A stretch of 64,000 nt of DNA from positions 62,001 through 126,000 of the forward strand of contig JBJYZC010000002.1 of assembly GCA_046263755.1 (NCBI GenBank). The letters run 5' to 3'. Each line of letters starts with the position of its first letter. Position 1 is the first letter of the stretch. This stretch comes from Lachnocurva sp029100405 (GTDB lineage: Bacteria; Bacillota; Clostridia; Lachnospirales; Lachnospiraceae). Made by a program: the position numbers and the translations under genes. This document shows, in pieces, positions 32,950 through 42,110 of the stretch. A model generated the notes under the pieces. It was not told the DNA's origin and searched no databases. It saw nothing but the letters and a program-made list of their open reading frames with translations.

Positions 32950-32995
32950 ATATAATAAATACTATACTTCACAAGGCTTTCTTCCTTCAAGCTAC
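32950..32995 (-). promoter_or_regulatory. Candidate promoter of the VWA-MoxR-LRR operon
   Basis: On the minus strand TTGAAG, 18 nt, TATAGT lies about 65 nt upstream of the VWA gene start. The -35 is weak, so this is tentative. Confidence 0.4.
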
Positions 32996-33041
32996 AATCC
33001 GGGGATGACGTTTACAGATGGAATCAAGCCAGGTTTTTTCT

Positions 33042-33080
33042 AAAAAAAGCCGCCTCTGCACAAGGGGTAAACAGAGGCGG
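33042..33080 (-). terminator. Terminator of the arabinofuranosidase transcript
   Basis: CCGCCTCTG/CAGAGGCGG with a 13-nt loop followed on the minus strand by seven T (33042-33048). It lies 58 nt past the GH127 stop. Confidence 0.9.
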
Positions 33081-33137
33081 TTTTGAAAAGAGGGTTCTAT
33101 AGTTATTGTTGTTTTATTGCGAGATGATATATTGCGG

Positions 33138-35048
33138 TCAGCATTCTCTGATCCAGACCTGCATCTCATTTTCGCCACGATTGGCCCAGGCGAAGTATGG
33201 AATAAAGTGAAGTTCTGTCTGCGTTTTTTGCTTTCTTTGATTGGAATATAGACCAGCTTTCGCCGATGATTCACGATAGCCAGTTGCCTGAATCGTGACA
33301 ATGCCATCCAAGAGATCCGATCTATATTTCTCTTTAAATTCAGCTGTTGTTGGCAAACTAAGGTTTGAAATCATCTCCCCATTATCGATGCCTTCCATGC
33401 AATAGACTAAGGGACCGCGCATGATTGCAGTTTTACCAGCACAAGCTGTAACCCTGTCACTCGCATAGATCCTTGTTACCGGCATGTCTAATAGAAGCTG
33501 AATTTCTGTTTCCCCCGGTGGACAATCGATCCAGGCATATCCGTCTTTTCTCTCATAATTCACGGAACTATGCCAGCTTTCACACCAGCTCGGAATCCGT
33601 ATGCCCAGACGTCGTTTCTTGCCCTGGTTATCTACAAGGATAGAAACTTCCCCATCCCATGGATAATTCGTATGCTGAACAATATGCAGATCTCCATAAG
33701 TCCATTCGGAAGAGATAAAGAGAAGGATCAAGGGATTTCCTTCTCGCATGAGATAGATATACTGATCCAAAGAGGCCAAAAGTCTGGCCAGATTGGGCGG
33801 GCAGCAGGCACATCCAAGCCAGGATGGACGAACAGCCTTCACATGATTCTTCCCTGGATTATGAATGGCAATTTGAGGATGAACTTCCAGCGGATTCACA
33901 TAGAAGAAATGTTTCCCCTGCAAGTCCGTACCGGAAATCAATCCATTATAGAGGACACGCTCCATGACATCCGCGTACTTTGTCTGGCCGGTCAAGTCAA
34001 CCATCTTCTTTGCAAAAATAATCAATCCGACTGCGGCACAGGTCTCACAGTACATACTGTCAAGAGGCAGATCATAATCTCCGGTAAAGGATTCTCCAAT
34101 GGCCGTCTGGCCCAGTCCGCCTGTGATATACATCTGCCTTTCTGTAATATCATCCCAGATTCTTTCACATGCGGTCTGTATTTTGGGGTCCTTACTAATG
34201 TTTGCAAGATCCGCCATTGCAGTGCATTGATAAAGCATTCTTACTGCATGTCCTCTGGCATGATCCGATTCCAGAAAAGGTTTGTCACACTGAAAATAGG
34301 AATTCGGGAATTTTCCCATATCCGGGAAAATCGCCGGCATATCGTCTTCCTCCAGCTGTTTTCGAAAGAAGTCCGGATTTTTCCCTCTTTCCAAAAGGAA
34401 ATATCGGGCCATGTTAAGATATGACTTCTCTTTCGTCAAAGAAAAAAGCTTTAGCAATCCGATCTCTATTTCTTCATGCCCATCATATCCATGGATCTGT
34501 CCCGGATCTGGTCCGAATTTCACGCAGATATGGTCTGCCAGCTTTCTGGCAACAGATAAAACCCTTTCATTCCTGGTACTTTCATAATATGCAACGGCTG
34601 CTTCCAGAAAATGTCCAGCACAGTAGAGCTCATGGCTCTCCATCAAGCGCCTGTATTTGTGTTCCGGAGCCTCAATCGTAAAGAAAGTATCCAAATACCC
34701 ATCATCTTCCTGGGCATCTGCGATCAGATCTACCAGAGTGTCTGCTTTCTCTTTCAGTTCTTCCCCTGGATCATGTCTCAGGCTGTAAGCTGCTGCCTCC
34801 AGCCATTTATAGGCATCGCTGTCTTGAAAAACCATACCATAGAAATGGCCTTGTTTTCTTCCGGCTGCAATCCGAAAATTCTCGAAGACATGACTCTTCT
34901 CTGTCGGAATGCTGTTGTCGTTTCTTCTCTCTCCTTCGATGGCAATGTCAGCGGTATCATTCAAAACATTCCATTGGTAGGGAAGCATATTTTTTCTTAC
35001 ATTATCCTGATATCTCTTCCAGAAGCCGGACAAAATATTGGTTTTCAT
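33138..35048 (-). CDS. GH127 beta-L-arabinofuranosidase
   Basis: A 636-aa glycosidase. It has the GH127 (alpha/alpha)6 barrel with the zinc-cysteine centre: CETC near residue 330 and GCACC near 412, matching the Glu-Cys-Cys-Cys set of HypBA1, where one Cys is the nucleophile. HDPGEELKEKADTLVDLI and EDDGYLDTFF are also typical. No signal peptide, so it acts in the cytosol on imported beta-L-arabinofuranosides. The ATG at 35048 has GGGGAG 7 nt upstream; an in-frame start eight codons earlier lacks a site. It is last in the arabinoside operon. Confidence 0.9.
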   Translation of the reverse strand: MKTNILSGFWKRYQDNVRKNMLPYQWNVLNDTADIAIEGERRNDNSIPTEKSHVFENFRIAAGRKQGHFYGMVFQDSDAYKWLEAAAYSLRHDPGEELKEKADTLVDLIADAQEDDGYLDTFFTIEAPEHKYRRLMESHELYCAGHFLEAAVAYYESTRNERVLSVARKLADHICVKFGPDPGQIHGYDGHEEIEIGLLKLFSLTKEKSYLNMARYFLLERGKNPDFFRKQLEEDDMPAIFPDMGKFPNSYFQCDKPFLESDHARGHAVRMLYQCTAMADLANISKDPKIQTACERIWDDITERQMYITGGLGQTAIGESFTGDYDLPLDSMYCETCAAVGLIIFAKKMVDLTGQTKYADVMERVLYNGLISGTDLQGKHFFYVNPLEVHPQIAIHNPGKNHVKAVRPSWLGCACCPPNLARLLASLDQYIYLMREGNPLILLFISSEWTYGDLHIVQHTNYPWDGEVSILVDNQGKKRRLGIRIPSWCESWHSSVNYERKDGYAWIDCPPGETEIQLLLDMPVTRIYASDRVTACAGKTAIMRGPLVYCMEGIDNGEMISNLSLPTTAEFKEKYRSDLLDGIVTIQATGYRESSAKAGLYSNQRKQKTQTELHFIPYFAWANRGENEMQVWIREC

Positions 35049-35117
35049 TTTACGCTCCCCTTCCAAATACAAATATCAAATCAATGACAGGAGCTAGCCC
35101 ATCGATTCGCCGTTAGC

Positions 35118-36644
35118 TTACAGATGAATGCGGATCACATTCCAGGACATAGGATGAAGTACTGTATGAAGCTTGCCACCCTCTAAGGTCGATTCATTCG
35201 ATGCTGATGGAGCGACCTTTTCCTCTTCGGAACTATTGACTGCCTTCAAGTCATCATTTTCCAGTACAATGTGCTCCATAAGCGAAGAATCCCCGAAACT
35301 TCTAAGATCGGCATCCAGTTCTACATTCTTATCAAGCGTTCGATTGACTGCGAAAATTGTCAGTTCCTGCTTTTCTTCATTGTAAACACTTACAGTTTCT
35401 GCATCCGTAACATTACTATGTTCCTTTGTCTCATGACAGCTACCATGAACCGATGGAACGAGGACAGTTCCTCTGCCATAAAGAGAAGCGTGCATGAAGG
35501 GCCAGTAGATGGTCTGTCTCCAGGCTTTTCCGCCATCCTGATCCGTCATGATCGGGGCAATGACATTTACAAGCTGTGCCAGACATGCCATCTTAACCCG
35601 GTCAGCATGCTTTAACAGCGTGATCAGAAGCAATCCAACCACCAGGGCATCTTCAAAATTGTAGACATCCTCCAGAAGAGAGGGATGATGCTGCCAAGGA
35701 TGGTTCTGCATAATATCATCATCTGCTTCATTCGAATGGAACCAGACATTCCACTCATCAAAGCTAAGATTAATATCCTTTTTGCCACGTTTCTTTGCTT
35801 TCACAAAATCGCAGGTTGCGATAACCGTTCGGATAAACTGATCCATGTCATTCGACTGAGCCAGATAATCCAGGCTGTCCCCATTACGGTTGCCATAGTA
35901 ATTATGCATGGATACGAAGTCTACATAATCATAAGTATGTTCCAGAGTAGTTGCTTCCCACTGAGGAAATGTCGGCATCTGCAGATTGGAGCTGCCGCAG
36001 GACACCAGCTGCACCGATGGATCGATCAGTTTCATTGCCTTTGCGGTTTCTTCTGCCAGGCGACCGTATTCATCCATCGTCTTATGGCCAATCTGCCAAG
36101 GGCCATCCATCTCATTTCCAAGGCACCATACCTTGATATTATAAGGATCCTTATCGCCATTTTTTATTCTCATATCGGAATACTTTGTTCCTGACGGATG
36201 GTTACAGTATTCCAGAAGATTACAAGCATCACTGATGGAACCGGTTCCCAGATTTACCGCCATCATGACAGAGGAATCTGCTTTCTTAGCCCATTTTGAG
36301 AATTCGCCAATGCCAATCTGATTGGATTCCGTGCTCCTCCAGGCCAGTTCCAGCCTTTGTGGTCTCTTTTCTCTTGGTCCAACGGAATCTTCCCAATGAA
36401 ATCCGGACACAAAATTTCCACCGGGGTAACGGATGATCGGGACATGCAGATCTTTCACCAGTTGAATCACATCCTTACGGAAGCCCATTTCATCAGACAA
36501 GGGATTACCCGGCTGATAAATACCGTCATAAACAGCTCTTCCCAAATGCTCAATAAAGGATCCGAAAATCCGTTCATCTACTTTGGATAGCTGATAATCC
36601 TTATCCAGGACCAGCTTGACATTTCCCTTTTTATCACCTTTCAT
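35118..36644 (-). CDS. abfA: GH51 alpha-L-arabinofuranosidase
   Basis: A 508-aa cytosolic enzyme that removes alpha-L-arabinofuranosyl groups. Seen are RYPGGNFVSGFHWEDSVGP, the acid/base Glu in WCLGNEMDGPWQIG near residue 173, SMHNYYGN, and the nucleophile Glu in LSFDEWNVWF near 298. The length is normal. It lies between the ABC permease genes and GH127, so imported arabino-oligosaccharides can be split by both enzymes. Confidence 0.95.
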   Translation of the reverse strand: MKGDKKGNVKLVLDKDYQLSKVDERIFGSFIEHLGRAVYDGIYQPGNPLSDEMGFRKDVIQLVKDLHVPIIRYPGGNFVSGFHWEDSVGPREKRPQRLELAWRSTESNQIGIGEFSKWAKKADSSVMMAVNLGTGSISDACNLLEYCNHPSGTKYSDMRIKNGDKDPYNIKVWCLGNEMDGPWQIGHKTMDEYGRLAEETAKAMKLIDPSVQLVSCGSSNLQMPTFPQWEATTLEHTYDYVDFVSMHNYYGNRNGDSLDYLAQSNDMDQFIRTVIATCDFVKAKKRGKKDINLSFDEWNVWFHSNEADDDIMQNHPWQHHPSLLEDVYNFEDALVVGLLLITLLKHADRVKMACLAQLVNVIAPIMTDQDGGKAWRQTIYWPFMHASLYGRGTVLVPSVHGSCHETKEHSNVTDAETVSVYNEEKQELTIFAVNRTLDKNVELDADLRSFGDSSLMEHIVLENDDLKAVNSSEEEKVAPSASNESTLEGGKLHTVLHPMSWNVIRIHL

Positions 36645-36660
36645 CTTAATTCTCTCCTCT

Positions 36661-37545
36661 CTAGCCCTTTACCGCGCCTGCTGTCATGCCTTCTACGAAA
36701 TATTTCTGGAATACGATAAAAAGAATGAAAATAGGAATGATCGAGAAGCAGGAACCGACGATCAAAAGACTGTAATTGTTTCCATATGGATTCAAAAGCG
36801 TATTCAGTCCCAGCGTCAATGTGTATTTCTCTGAACTTCTCAATACCAAAAGGGGCCACATATAGTTATTCCATGCATTCATGCCATTCAGAATGGCCAT
36901 TGCTGCGAATGCCGGTTTCATGATCGGTATGATCAATTTAAAAAAGATTCCATATTCTGTAGCGCCGTCAATTCTTCCGGCCTCAATCAGAGACTTTGGC
37001 ATTCCAAGCAAATACTGGCGGAAAAAGAAGATCGTCGAAGCATGTGCCAGGAAGGGGATCACTACTGCAAAGTAGCTATCCATAAGTTTCCAGTCCGACA
37101 TCTGCTGATAAAGCGGAAGCATCACTACTTCGAAAGGAACTGACATAATTGCCAGTACGATCACGAAGAGGAAGTTTTTCCCTTTAAAGTCATAGGCTGC
37201 AAATCCATAGGCGACAAAGGAGCTGACCAAAAGGGTAAGGACCACTGTTATGACCGTCAGAACAATACTGTTTCGAAACCAAAGCCAATAGTCATGGTCT
37301 CCGTTAAACAGGAGATCATAGTTCACCAATGACCATTTGGAAAATTCCGGGTTTAAATTCAAGCCATAGGCCACGAAGTCGTCACCCGGTTTAAAACTTG
37401 CTACAAATAGTACATAGATCGGGATAAAGATCAGAATTGCCAGGATAGTAAAAATGATAAGCATTCCGGCTGTCTTGCCATGATCCCGTCTGATCTTCTT
37501 TTTTTGAAGAGCCTTTGCTTCTTCTGCTATTGAACGTCCTGCCAT
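36661..37545 (-). CDS. Carbohydrate ABC transporter permease (AraQ/MalG type)
   Basis: A 294-aa inner-membrane protein with six predicted segments and the EAA loop near residue 195 (LIEAGRIDGATEYGIFFKLIIPIMKPAF), which docks the ATPase. The start overlaps the stop of the partner permease by one base. No ATPase gene is present, so a shared MsmX-type ATPase encoded elsewhere is likely. Confidence 0.93.
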   Translation of the reverse strand: MAGRSIAEEAKALQKKKIRRDHGKTAGMLIIFTILAILIFIPIYVLFVASFKPGDDFVAYGLNLNPEFSKWSLVNYDLLFNGDHDYWLWFRNSIVLTVITVVLTLLVSSFVAYGFAAYDFKGKNFLFVIVLAIMSVPFEVVMLPLYQQMSDWKLMDSYFAVVIPFLAHASTIFFFRQYLLGMPKSLIEAGRIDGATEYGIFFKLIIPIMKPAFAAMAILNGMNAWNNYMWPLLVLRSSEKYTLTLGLNTLLNPYGNNYSLLIVGSCFSIIPIFILFIVFQKYFVEGMTAGAVKG

Positions 37546-38429
37546 TATTCAGCCTCCTTCTTAAAGGTGCCATTCAACACAAGCTGGATGAAGTTGATGA
37601 TGATGACAAGGATCAAGAGCACAATACCAACTGCACAGGCATAACCCATTGCACGTTTTTCAATTCCCTGACGATAGAGGTAGCCTACGATCGTAAGACC
37701 GATATTATTCGGCGAATTGTTTCCCTTCCATAACATGAAGGATTCCAGGAACATTGCCAGGCCGGCATAAATGGAAATAGTGAGTACATAGATCGTTGTC
37801 GGCTTTACCAGAGGTATCGTGATCCGAATGAATTGCTGAAATTTAGATGCCCCATCGATCTCTGCAGCTTCATAGAGATCATTCGGTATGGACTGAATTC
37901 CAGCCAGGAAATACATGATATTAACACCCGTCCATCTCCAGCAGCAGAGAGCAAGCAAGGCGAAATAAGCTGTTCCGGGTTGTTTCAGCCACTTGATCGG
38001 ACCGTGTCCAAGCAAACCAATCACCTGATTCATAAGAGACTGATCTGCCTCACCGAACATGAGGCGGAATACGGTACCTGCTACTACAACAGATGTCAGT
38101 GCCGGCAGGAAATAGATTGATTTGAACAGGTTCGCATTTTTCATCAAATGACTATTCAGCATCACTGCAAAGAGAAGCGGAAAAGGAATGAGAAGGACCA
38201 ATGTCCAAATGCAATACTTAACAGAGTTCTGAACAGCTTTCCAAAAGATCCGGTCTCCCAGAAGTCTCTCATAATTCTTCATTCCTACCCACTGATCCTG
38301 TAGGACATCCTGAAAGCTGAGTTTGATTCCATTCGCAATCGGTCCTATCCAGAACAAAATAACGGTCAGGACAAAAGGAAGAACGAAAATATACGGTGCC
38401 GCCTTTTGTGAGTAAAATAATTTCTTCAT
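37545..38429 (-). CDS. Carbohydrate ABC transporter permease (AraP/MalF type)
   Basis: A 294-aa membrane protein with six predicted segments and the EAA loop YEAAEIDGASKFQQFIRITIPLVKPTT near residue 190. It forms a heterodimer with the downstream permease. A stem-loop separates it from the binding-protein gene, which is usual where the binding protein must be made in excess. Confidence 0.93.
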   Translation of the reverse strand: MKKLFYSQKAAPYIFVLPFVLTVILFWIGPIANGIKLSFQDVLQDQWVGMKNYERLLGDRIFWKAVQNSVKYCIWTLVLLIPFPLLFAVMLNSHLMKNANLFKSIYFLPALTSVVVAGTVFRLMFGEADQSLMNQVIGLLGHGPIKWLKQPGTAYFALLALCCWRWTGVNIMYFLAGIQSIPNDLYEAAEIDGASKFQQFIRITIPLVKPTTIYVLTISIYAGLAMFLESFMLWKGNNSPNNIGLTIVGYLYRQGIEKRAMGYACAVGIVLLILVIIINFIQLVLNGTFKKEAE

Positions 38430-38456
38430 GCGACGTATACCCCTTTAATGAAAACA

Positions 38457-38484
38457 GGCACGTCCCGCCTTCACGAGACGTGCC
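38457..38484 (-). promoter_or_regulatory. Intercistronic stem-loop between binding protein and permeases
   Basis: GGCACGTC/GACGTGCC with a 12-nt loop, 35 nt past the binding-protein stop. No T-run of note follows. It probably protects or partly terminates the upstream mRNA. Confidence 0.6.
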
Positions 38485-38519
38485 CGCATTATTTCTTACC
38501 CTCTTCTTGATTCACTTCA

Positions 38520-39887
38520 TTACTTAGAGAACTCATTCTCCAGCTGATCCTGTGCATCTTTCAGAGTTGACTTGATATCTGCATCATTATCATAGATATT
38601 GGTCAAAATCTGTGTTGTTAAGAGGTTATTGATGGATGGACGCTTGTTATCGGTATAGGACTTCAGGGTACCTATGTCATCTTTCATAGCAAGCAATGCA
38701 TCAAATGGCTTCGTATTGAAATACTTGACAAAATTGTTATCCGGATTTTGGGTCAGTGAAGTATCGGTCCATACAGAAGTATTTACAGGATCGAATCCAA
38801 GAACATTGAAGATCTCCTTACTTGCTTCCGGAGATAGTTTGATATAAGCAAATACCTCGGCAGCAAGCTTTGCATTTTTACTGGATGCGATAACTGCTGT
38901 GCCAGTTCCGCCGCCACCAATGGTCCATGTCTTATCATCATCACCGAACTTCGGAACAGGAGCGATAGCAATCTTACCAGACAGGTCCTTCATGTAATTG
39001 GTGAATCTAGAAGTCTGCCAGAAAGGCATGATCTGTACCGCATATTCACCACTATTGTAGTGAGGATAAGCTTCCTCATTATCCGGCTGACCACCGGGAA
39101 CTGTGGCAAGAGCTCCTGCCTTCTGCATATCTTTGATCGTCTGGAGAACGGAAACCACCTTATCATTTGTCATATCCAGGCTCCCGTCTTCTTTCTCGTA
39201 ATCTCCGCCCTTCTGTGCAAGCATCAAATCAACCATCCAGTTCGCAGAAGTTTCTGCACATGCAAACTGCTTTCCAGTTGCTTCATGATACTTAACGCCG
39301 GCGGCCTTGAAATCATCCCAAGTCTTGATTGTGGTATAATCAATGCCTGCCTTGGAAAGGAGATCGGAATTGTAGAAAGCAACAATGGTTCCTACATGGG
39401 TAGGGAAGCCATAAGGCTTATTGTTCTTGGAATAGATATCGAGTCTGGACTGGACAACGCTATCCTTGTAAGGGGCAATCGCATCTGTCAGATCCATGAG
39501 CTTAACGTCCTTGTCTGAAAGGAAGGAAGGGAACTTTCCAAGCTCGATATCAGCGACATCCGGAGCACCTTTGCCAGACTCCAATGCAAGAGACAGCTTA
39601 TTATGCATGTCATCATAAGGCATATTGGAGAGAACCAGCTTTACTTTCTTGTCCGGATGATCCTTATTCCACTTCTCCGCCATGTTCGTATAGAACTTCT
39701 GGTGGAGTTCAATAAAGGTCCAGACATTCAGGGTCGTAACATTATCTCCCTTGACATCCATCTCTGTCTTTGTGCTCTTACCCGTGCCTGAAGCGCTCTT
39801 CTTTGCGGTCTTACCGGAACCGCAGCCTGCCAAAAGGCCAACGCTCATGATTCCACATAGCAGCAATGACAACAACTTTTTCCTCAT
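38520..39887 (-). CDS. Sugar-binding lipoprotein of the ABC importer
   Basis: A 455-aa extracellular-solute-binding protein of family 1. The signal peptide MRKKLLSLLLCGIMSVGLLAGC ends in a lipobox with the lipidated Cys at residue 22. The mature part has NVWTFIELHQKFYTNMAEKWNKDHPD, and GEYAVQIMPFWQTSRF as a ligand-pocket segment. It is the first gene of the importer-glycosidase operon and is preceded by several LacI-type operators. The ligand is probably an arabino-oligosaccharide, inferred from the two arabinofuranosidases. Confidence 0.92.
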   Translation of the reverse strand: MRKKLLSLLLCGIMSVGLLAGCGSGKTAKKSASGTGKSTKTEMDVKGDNVTTLNVWTFIELHQKFYTNMAEKWNKDHPDKKVKLVLSNMPYDDMHNKLSLALESGKGAPDVADIELGKFPSFLSDKDVKLMDLTDAIAPYKDSVVQSRLDIYSKNNKPYGFPTHVGTIVAFYNSDLLSKAGIDYTTIKTWDDFKAAGVKYHEATGKQFACAETSANWMVDLMLAQKGGDYEKEDGSLDMTNDKVVSVLQTIKDMQKAGALATVPGGQPDNEEAYPHYNSGEYAVQIMPFWQTSRFTNYMKDLSGKIAIAPVPKFGDDDKTWTIGGGGTGTAVIASSKNAKLAAEVFAYIKLSPEASKEIFNVLGFDPVNTSVWTDTSLTQNPDNNFVKYFNTKPFDALLAMKDDIGTLKSYTDNKRPSINNLLTTQILTNIYDNDADIKSTLKDAQDQLENEFSK

Positions 39888-39910
39888 ATACCTCTTCCTC
39901 CTTTTCTGAT

Positions 39911-39968
39911 TAAACGGTTATTCCATTTACCCCTAAATAAAACGTTTAATGTTTATAAACCGTTTAAC
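39911..39968. promoter_or_regulatory. Three LacI-type operators before the binding-protein gene
   Basis: TAAACGGTTA (39911-39920), AAAACGTTTAAT (39939-39950) and AAACCGTTTAAC (39957-39968) are near-palindromes with a central CG, as for LacI/GalR proteins. They lie in the 5' leader or promoter of the importer operon. The same motif recurs at 40086 and near 41852 and 41902. Confidence 0.7.
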
Positions 39969-39981
39969 TAAAATGGGTTTT

Positions 39982-40010
39982 AAAAAAGGCGTTTGTTCGA
40001 TTACGCCTTT
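39982..40010. terminator. Terminator hairpin in the leader of the importer operon
   Basis: AAAGGCGT/ACGCCTTT with a 10-nt loop and T-runs on both sides. It ends the lacI transcript, or attenuates an importer transcript that starts at the promoter near 40034-40062. Confidence 0.65.
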
Positions 40011-40033
40011 TTCTTTAAGACAATACCAATTTT

Positions 40034-40062
40034 ATATTATTTATATTCAAAGTCAATGCCAA
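40034..40062 (-). promoter_or_regulatory. Candidate promoter upstream of the importer operon
   Basis: TTGGCA, 17 nt, TAATAT on the minus strand. The palindromic operator at 40086 is 23 bp upstream and the terminator hairpin lies 24 bp downstream. Confidence 0.45.
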
Positions 40063-40085
40063 CTTGTCTGAAATTTTGCACAAAG

Positions 40086-40097
40086 TTAAACGTTTAA
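40086..40097. promoter_or_regulatory. Perfect 12-bp operator palindrome after lacI
   Basis: TTAAACGTTTAA, 2 bp past the lacI stop codon. It is the best copy of the operator family and could support looping with the three sites near 39911-39968. Confidence 0.7.
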
Positions 40098-40099
40098 TT

Positions 40100-41167
40100 T
40101 TATTGAGGTTTCACAAGGGATTTCCTCAGCTCAAGTTTACATGGGACCTCATAAATATCATGCTTGTCGCTTCTTAGTTCCAAATCGGTTTTGGGGTTGT
40201 CATTATAATGGTCATCCAGCATTTTCAAAAGGACTTCTCCCGCCTTATAACCAATATCATGGAGAGGAAGACGGACTGTGGTAAGAGCCGGTCTGTAATA
40301 TGCTGACAATTGCCGGTCATCATATCCTGTGACAGAGACATCTCTGCCCGGCACCAGTCCCCTTTCTTCCAGGCGATCATAGACGCCTCCGGCCATCAGG
40401 TCATTCATGCACATGATCACAGTCACGCCCTGCTTCAATAGGATATCTGTGGATTCATATCCACTCTTTCTCTCCCAGTCACCGATTTGAATCAACTCCG
40501 GTTCCATAACTCCGCCATGTCGAAACAAAGTTTCTTCGAAACCGATCAAGCGGGCCTGCGCATGCATTGAATCCCTTTTCCCGGTAATTAAGCCGATTTT
40601 TTTATGCCCTGCCTTCATTACACATTCCGTGATCTGGCTCATTCCATTCCGATCATCCACGACAACCGATGGAATGTCATTCCGCTTCGAGTAACCATAT
40701 GCCATCACAGCCGGCAGATTCATGTCTTCCGGAAATACCGGGATTTCCCGCTCATGTGCACTGACGTATATAATCCCCTCAACCTGCAAATTTACCAGTT
40801 TTAATATTTCCTTATGGACCGTCTCATAATAGAAATTCTTATTATAATAGGTATCATTGTAGTTCATGAAAAGGCGCAGATTAACCAGAAAGACCTGGTA
40901 ATTGTGCCGATCGCAGTAATCGGTTATGCCATCGAGAATATCAGGTATGGAGAAAATCGTCATATCCTCAACGATAACTCCTATGCTCTTCGATCTCTTG
41001 CTTTTAAGATTTCTCGCTACAGCATTCGGCACATAGTTCATCTCCTCAATTACTTTTCGGACCCGTTCCACAGTTTCCGGACTGGCTTTTCCCTTATTAT
41101 TAATGATATTAGAGACCGTAGCAATGGAGACCCCGCTCTTCTCAGCTATTTCTCGGATGGTAACCAT
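40100..41167 (-). CDS. LacI-family regulator of the arabinoside locus
   Basis: A 355-aa regulator with the LacI helix-turn-helix at the N-terminus (TIREIAEKSGVSIATVSNIIN), the hinge helix NAVARNLKSKRSKSIGVIV and a sugar-binding periplasmic-type core (GVIVEDMTIFSIPDILDGI ... TGYDDRQLSAYYRPALTTVRLP). It shares a transcript with the YesL-like gene, whose 3' end it overlaps by 22 nt. Matching operators lie at its own promoter and before the importer operon, so it most likely represses both. The inducer is probably an arabinose-containing sugar. Confidence 0.92.
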   Translation of the reverse strand: MVTIREIAEKSGVSIATVSNIINNKGKASPETVERVRKVIEEMNYVPNAVARNLKSKRSKSIGVIVEDMTIFSIPDILDGITDYCDRHNYQVFLVNLRLFMNYNDTYYNKNFYYETVHKEILKLVNLQVEGIIYVSAHEREIPVFPEDMNLPAVMAYGYSKRNDIPSVVVDDRNGMSQITECVMKAGHKKIGLITGKRDSMHAQARLIGFEETLFRHGGVMEPELIQIGDWERKSGYESTDILLKQGVTVIMCMNDLMAGGVYDRLEERGLVPGRDVSVTGYDDRQLSAYYRPALTTVRLPLHDIGYKAGEVLLKMLDDHYNDNPKTDLELRSDKHDIYEVPCKLELRKSLVKPQ

Positions 41168-41826
41168 GAATCGTTTCCTCCCTTCATTCGTTTCTTCTCT
41201 TCATCTGGATCCTTTCCTTCCAATTTCCACAAGGTAGAGTTGAGAAAGAGGACTTCGATATATGCGGCAAATGTAAACCCACATCCAATAAACAGGAAAA
41301 TCATTTGAACCGGATAGCGAAGTAAAAAGTATAGCAGGAAAATTTCAATCAAAGTGCTGAGAAGGACTGCCGGAAATCTGGCGATGGCCAAGGTAAAACC
41401 GTTTCTCAACGTTGCTGAAATCGTATTTTCAAAATGCGACTGAAGGAGAAAAACCGTAGAAGCCGCAGCCAGAAGAAAGGCAGAAATGACAAGCAGAAGA
41501 ATGCGGACCAAAGGAGCTGTTTCACCCTTCATTCCTTTGACCAGGCCGAACTCCCAAGACAGAACAATTCCAAAGGCAAGGAAGATCAGCCAAAGAAGAG
41601 TCGATTTCTTGAAGTTCGACTTAAAATCCGAGAAAAAATGTCCGGTTAACTTCGTATCATTTCCTCGAATCACCCGAATCAGAGAAGCATACATAGCCGT
41701 AATGGAGGCGCCGGCCGTAACAACCGGAAGGCAAAGCAGTAAAGTTAGTATATTCAACCAGATAAAATCAAAAATCAAGCCAAAGAAAGACATGACCGGA
41801 CTGTCTGGGTTTAAAAAATACTTCAT
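41146..41826 (-). CDS. YesL-like DUF624 membrane protein
   Basis: A 226-aa membrane protein with about five hydrophobic segments (FIWLNILTLLLCLPVVTAGASITAMY is the DUF624 hallmark near residue 20). YesL proteins are found in loci for plant polysaccharide use in Firmicutes; their role is not known. The gene is first in the yesL-lacI transcript, with the operator on its promoter. The long basic C-terminus (EKKRMKGGNDSWLPSEK) overlaps the start of lacI. Confidence 0.88.
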   Translation of the reverse strand: MKYFLNPDSPVMSFFGLIFDFIWLNILTLLLCLPVVTAGASITAMYASLIRVIRGNDTKLTGHFFSDFKSNFKKSTLLWLIFLAFGIVLSWEFGLVKGMKGETAPLVRILLLVISAFLLAAASTVFLLQSHFENTISATLRNGFTLAIARFPAVLLSTLIEIFLLYFLLRYPVQMIFLFIGCGFTFAAYIEVLFLNSTLWKLEGKDPDEEKKRMKGGNDSWLPSEK

Positions 41827-41851
41827 ATTTCTTTCTCCTTCGGAAGGTTTA

Positions 41852-41864
41852 TGAAACGGTTTCT
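41852..41864. promoter_or_regulatory. LacI-type operator before the YesL-like gene
   Basis: TGAAACGGTTTCT, a near-palindrome 26 bp upstream of the start codon. It also resembles a CcpA cre site (TGNAANCGNNNNCA) in its left half. Confidence 0.55.
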
Positions 41865-41901
41865 AAAAAAGATTTCTTTATAAGCTTACTTTTCTGGAAG
41901 T

Positions 41902-41944
41902 ATAACGTTTAACTGATTATAATCCCTTTGAGCCCTCTCATCAA
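41902..41944 (-). promoter_or_regulatory. Promoter and operator of the yesL-lacI transcript
   Basis: TTGATG (41939-41944), 17 nt, TATAAT (41916-41921). The operator GTTAAACGTTAT (41902-41913) begins 2 bp downstream of the -10, over the start point, which fits autorepression. Confidence 0.75.
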
Positions 41945-42049
41945 GCCCTTTCGCGGACGATACCGGCATTATTCTCATGTATTGTTTACCGGAGCCTGAA
42001 ATAATCATTCTTCCTTGCGACAAGCCTTCCCAAGCAATTCTCCCATCGT

Positions 42050-42083
42050 AAAAAACCTCATGCAGGATCTCTCCCACATGAGG
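42050..42083 (-). terminator. Terminator of the fru-pts operon
   Basis: CCTCATG/CATGAGG with a 14-nt loop followed by six T on the minus strand, 28 nt past the ptsI stop. Confidence 0.85.
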
Positions 42084-42110
42084 TTTCCGGTAAGTAAAAC
42101 CAATCTGTTT

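Noticed and set aside
41886..42077. A 63-codon minus-strand reading frame between ptsI and the YesL-like gene
   Set aside because: It overlaps the ptsI terminator and contains the promoter and operator of the YesL-like gene; no ribosome site.
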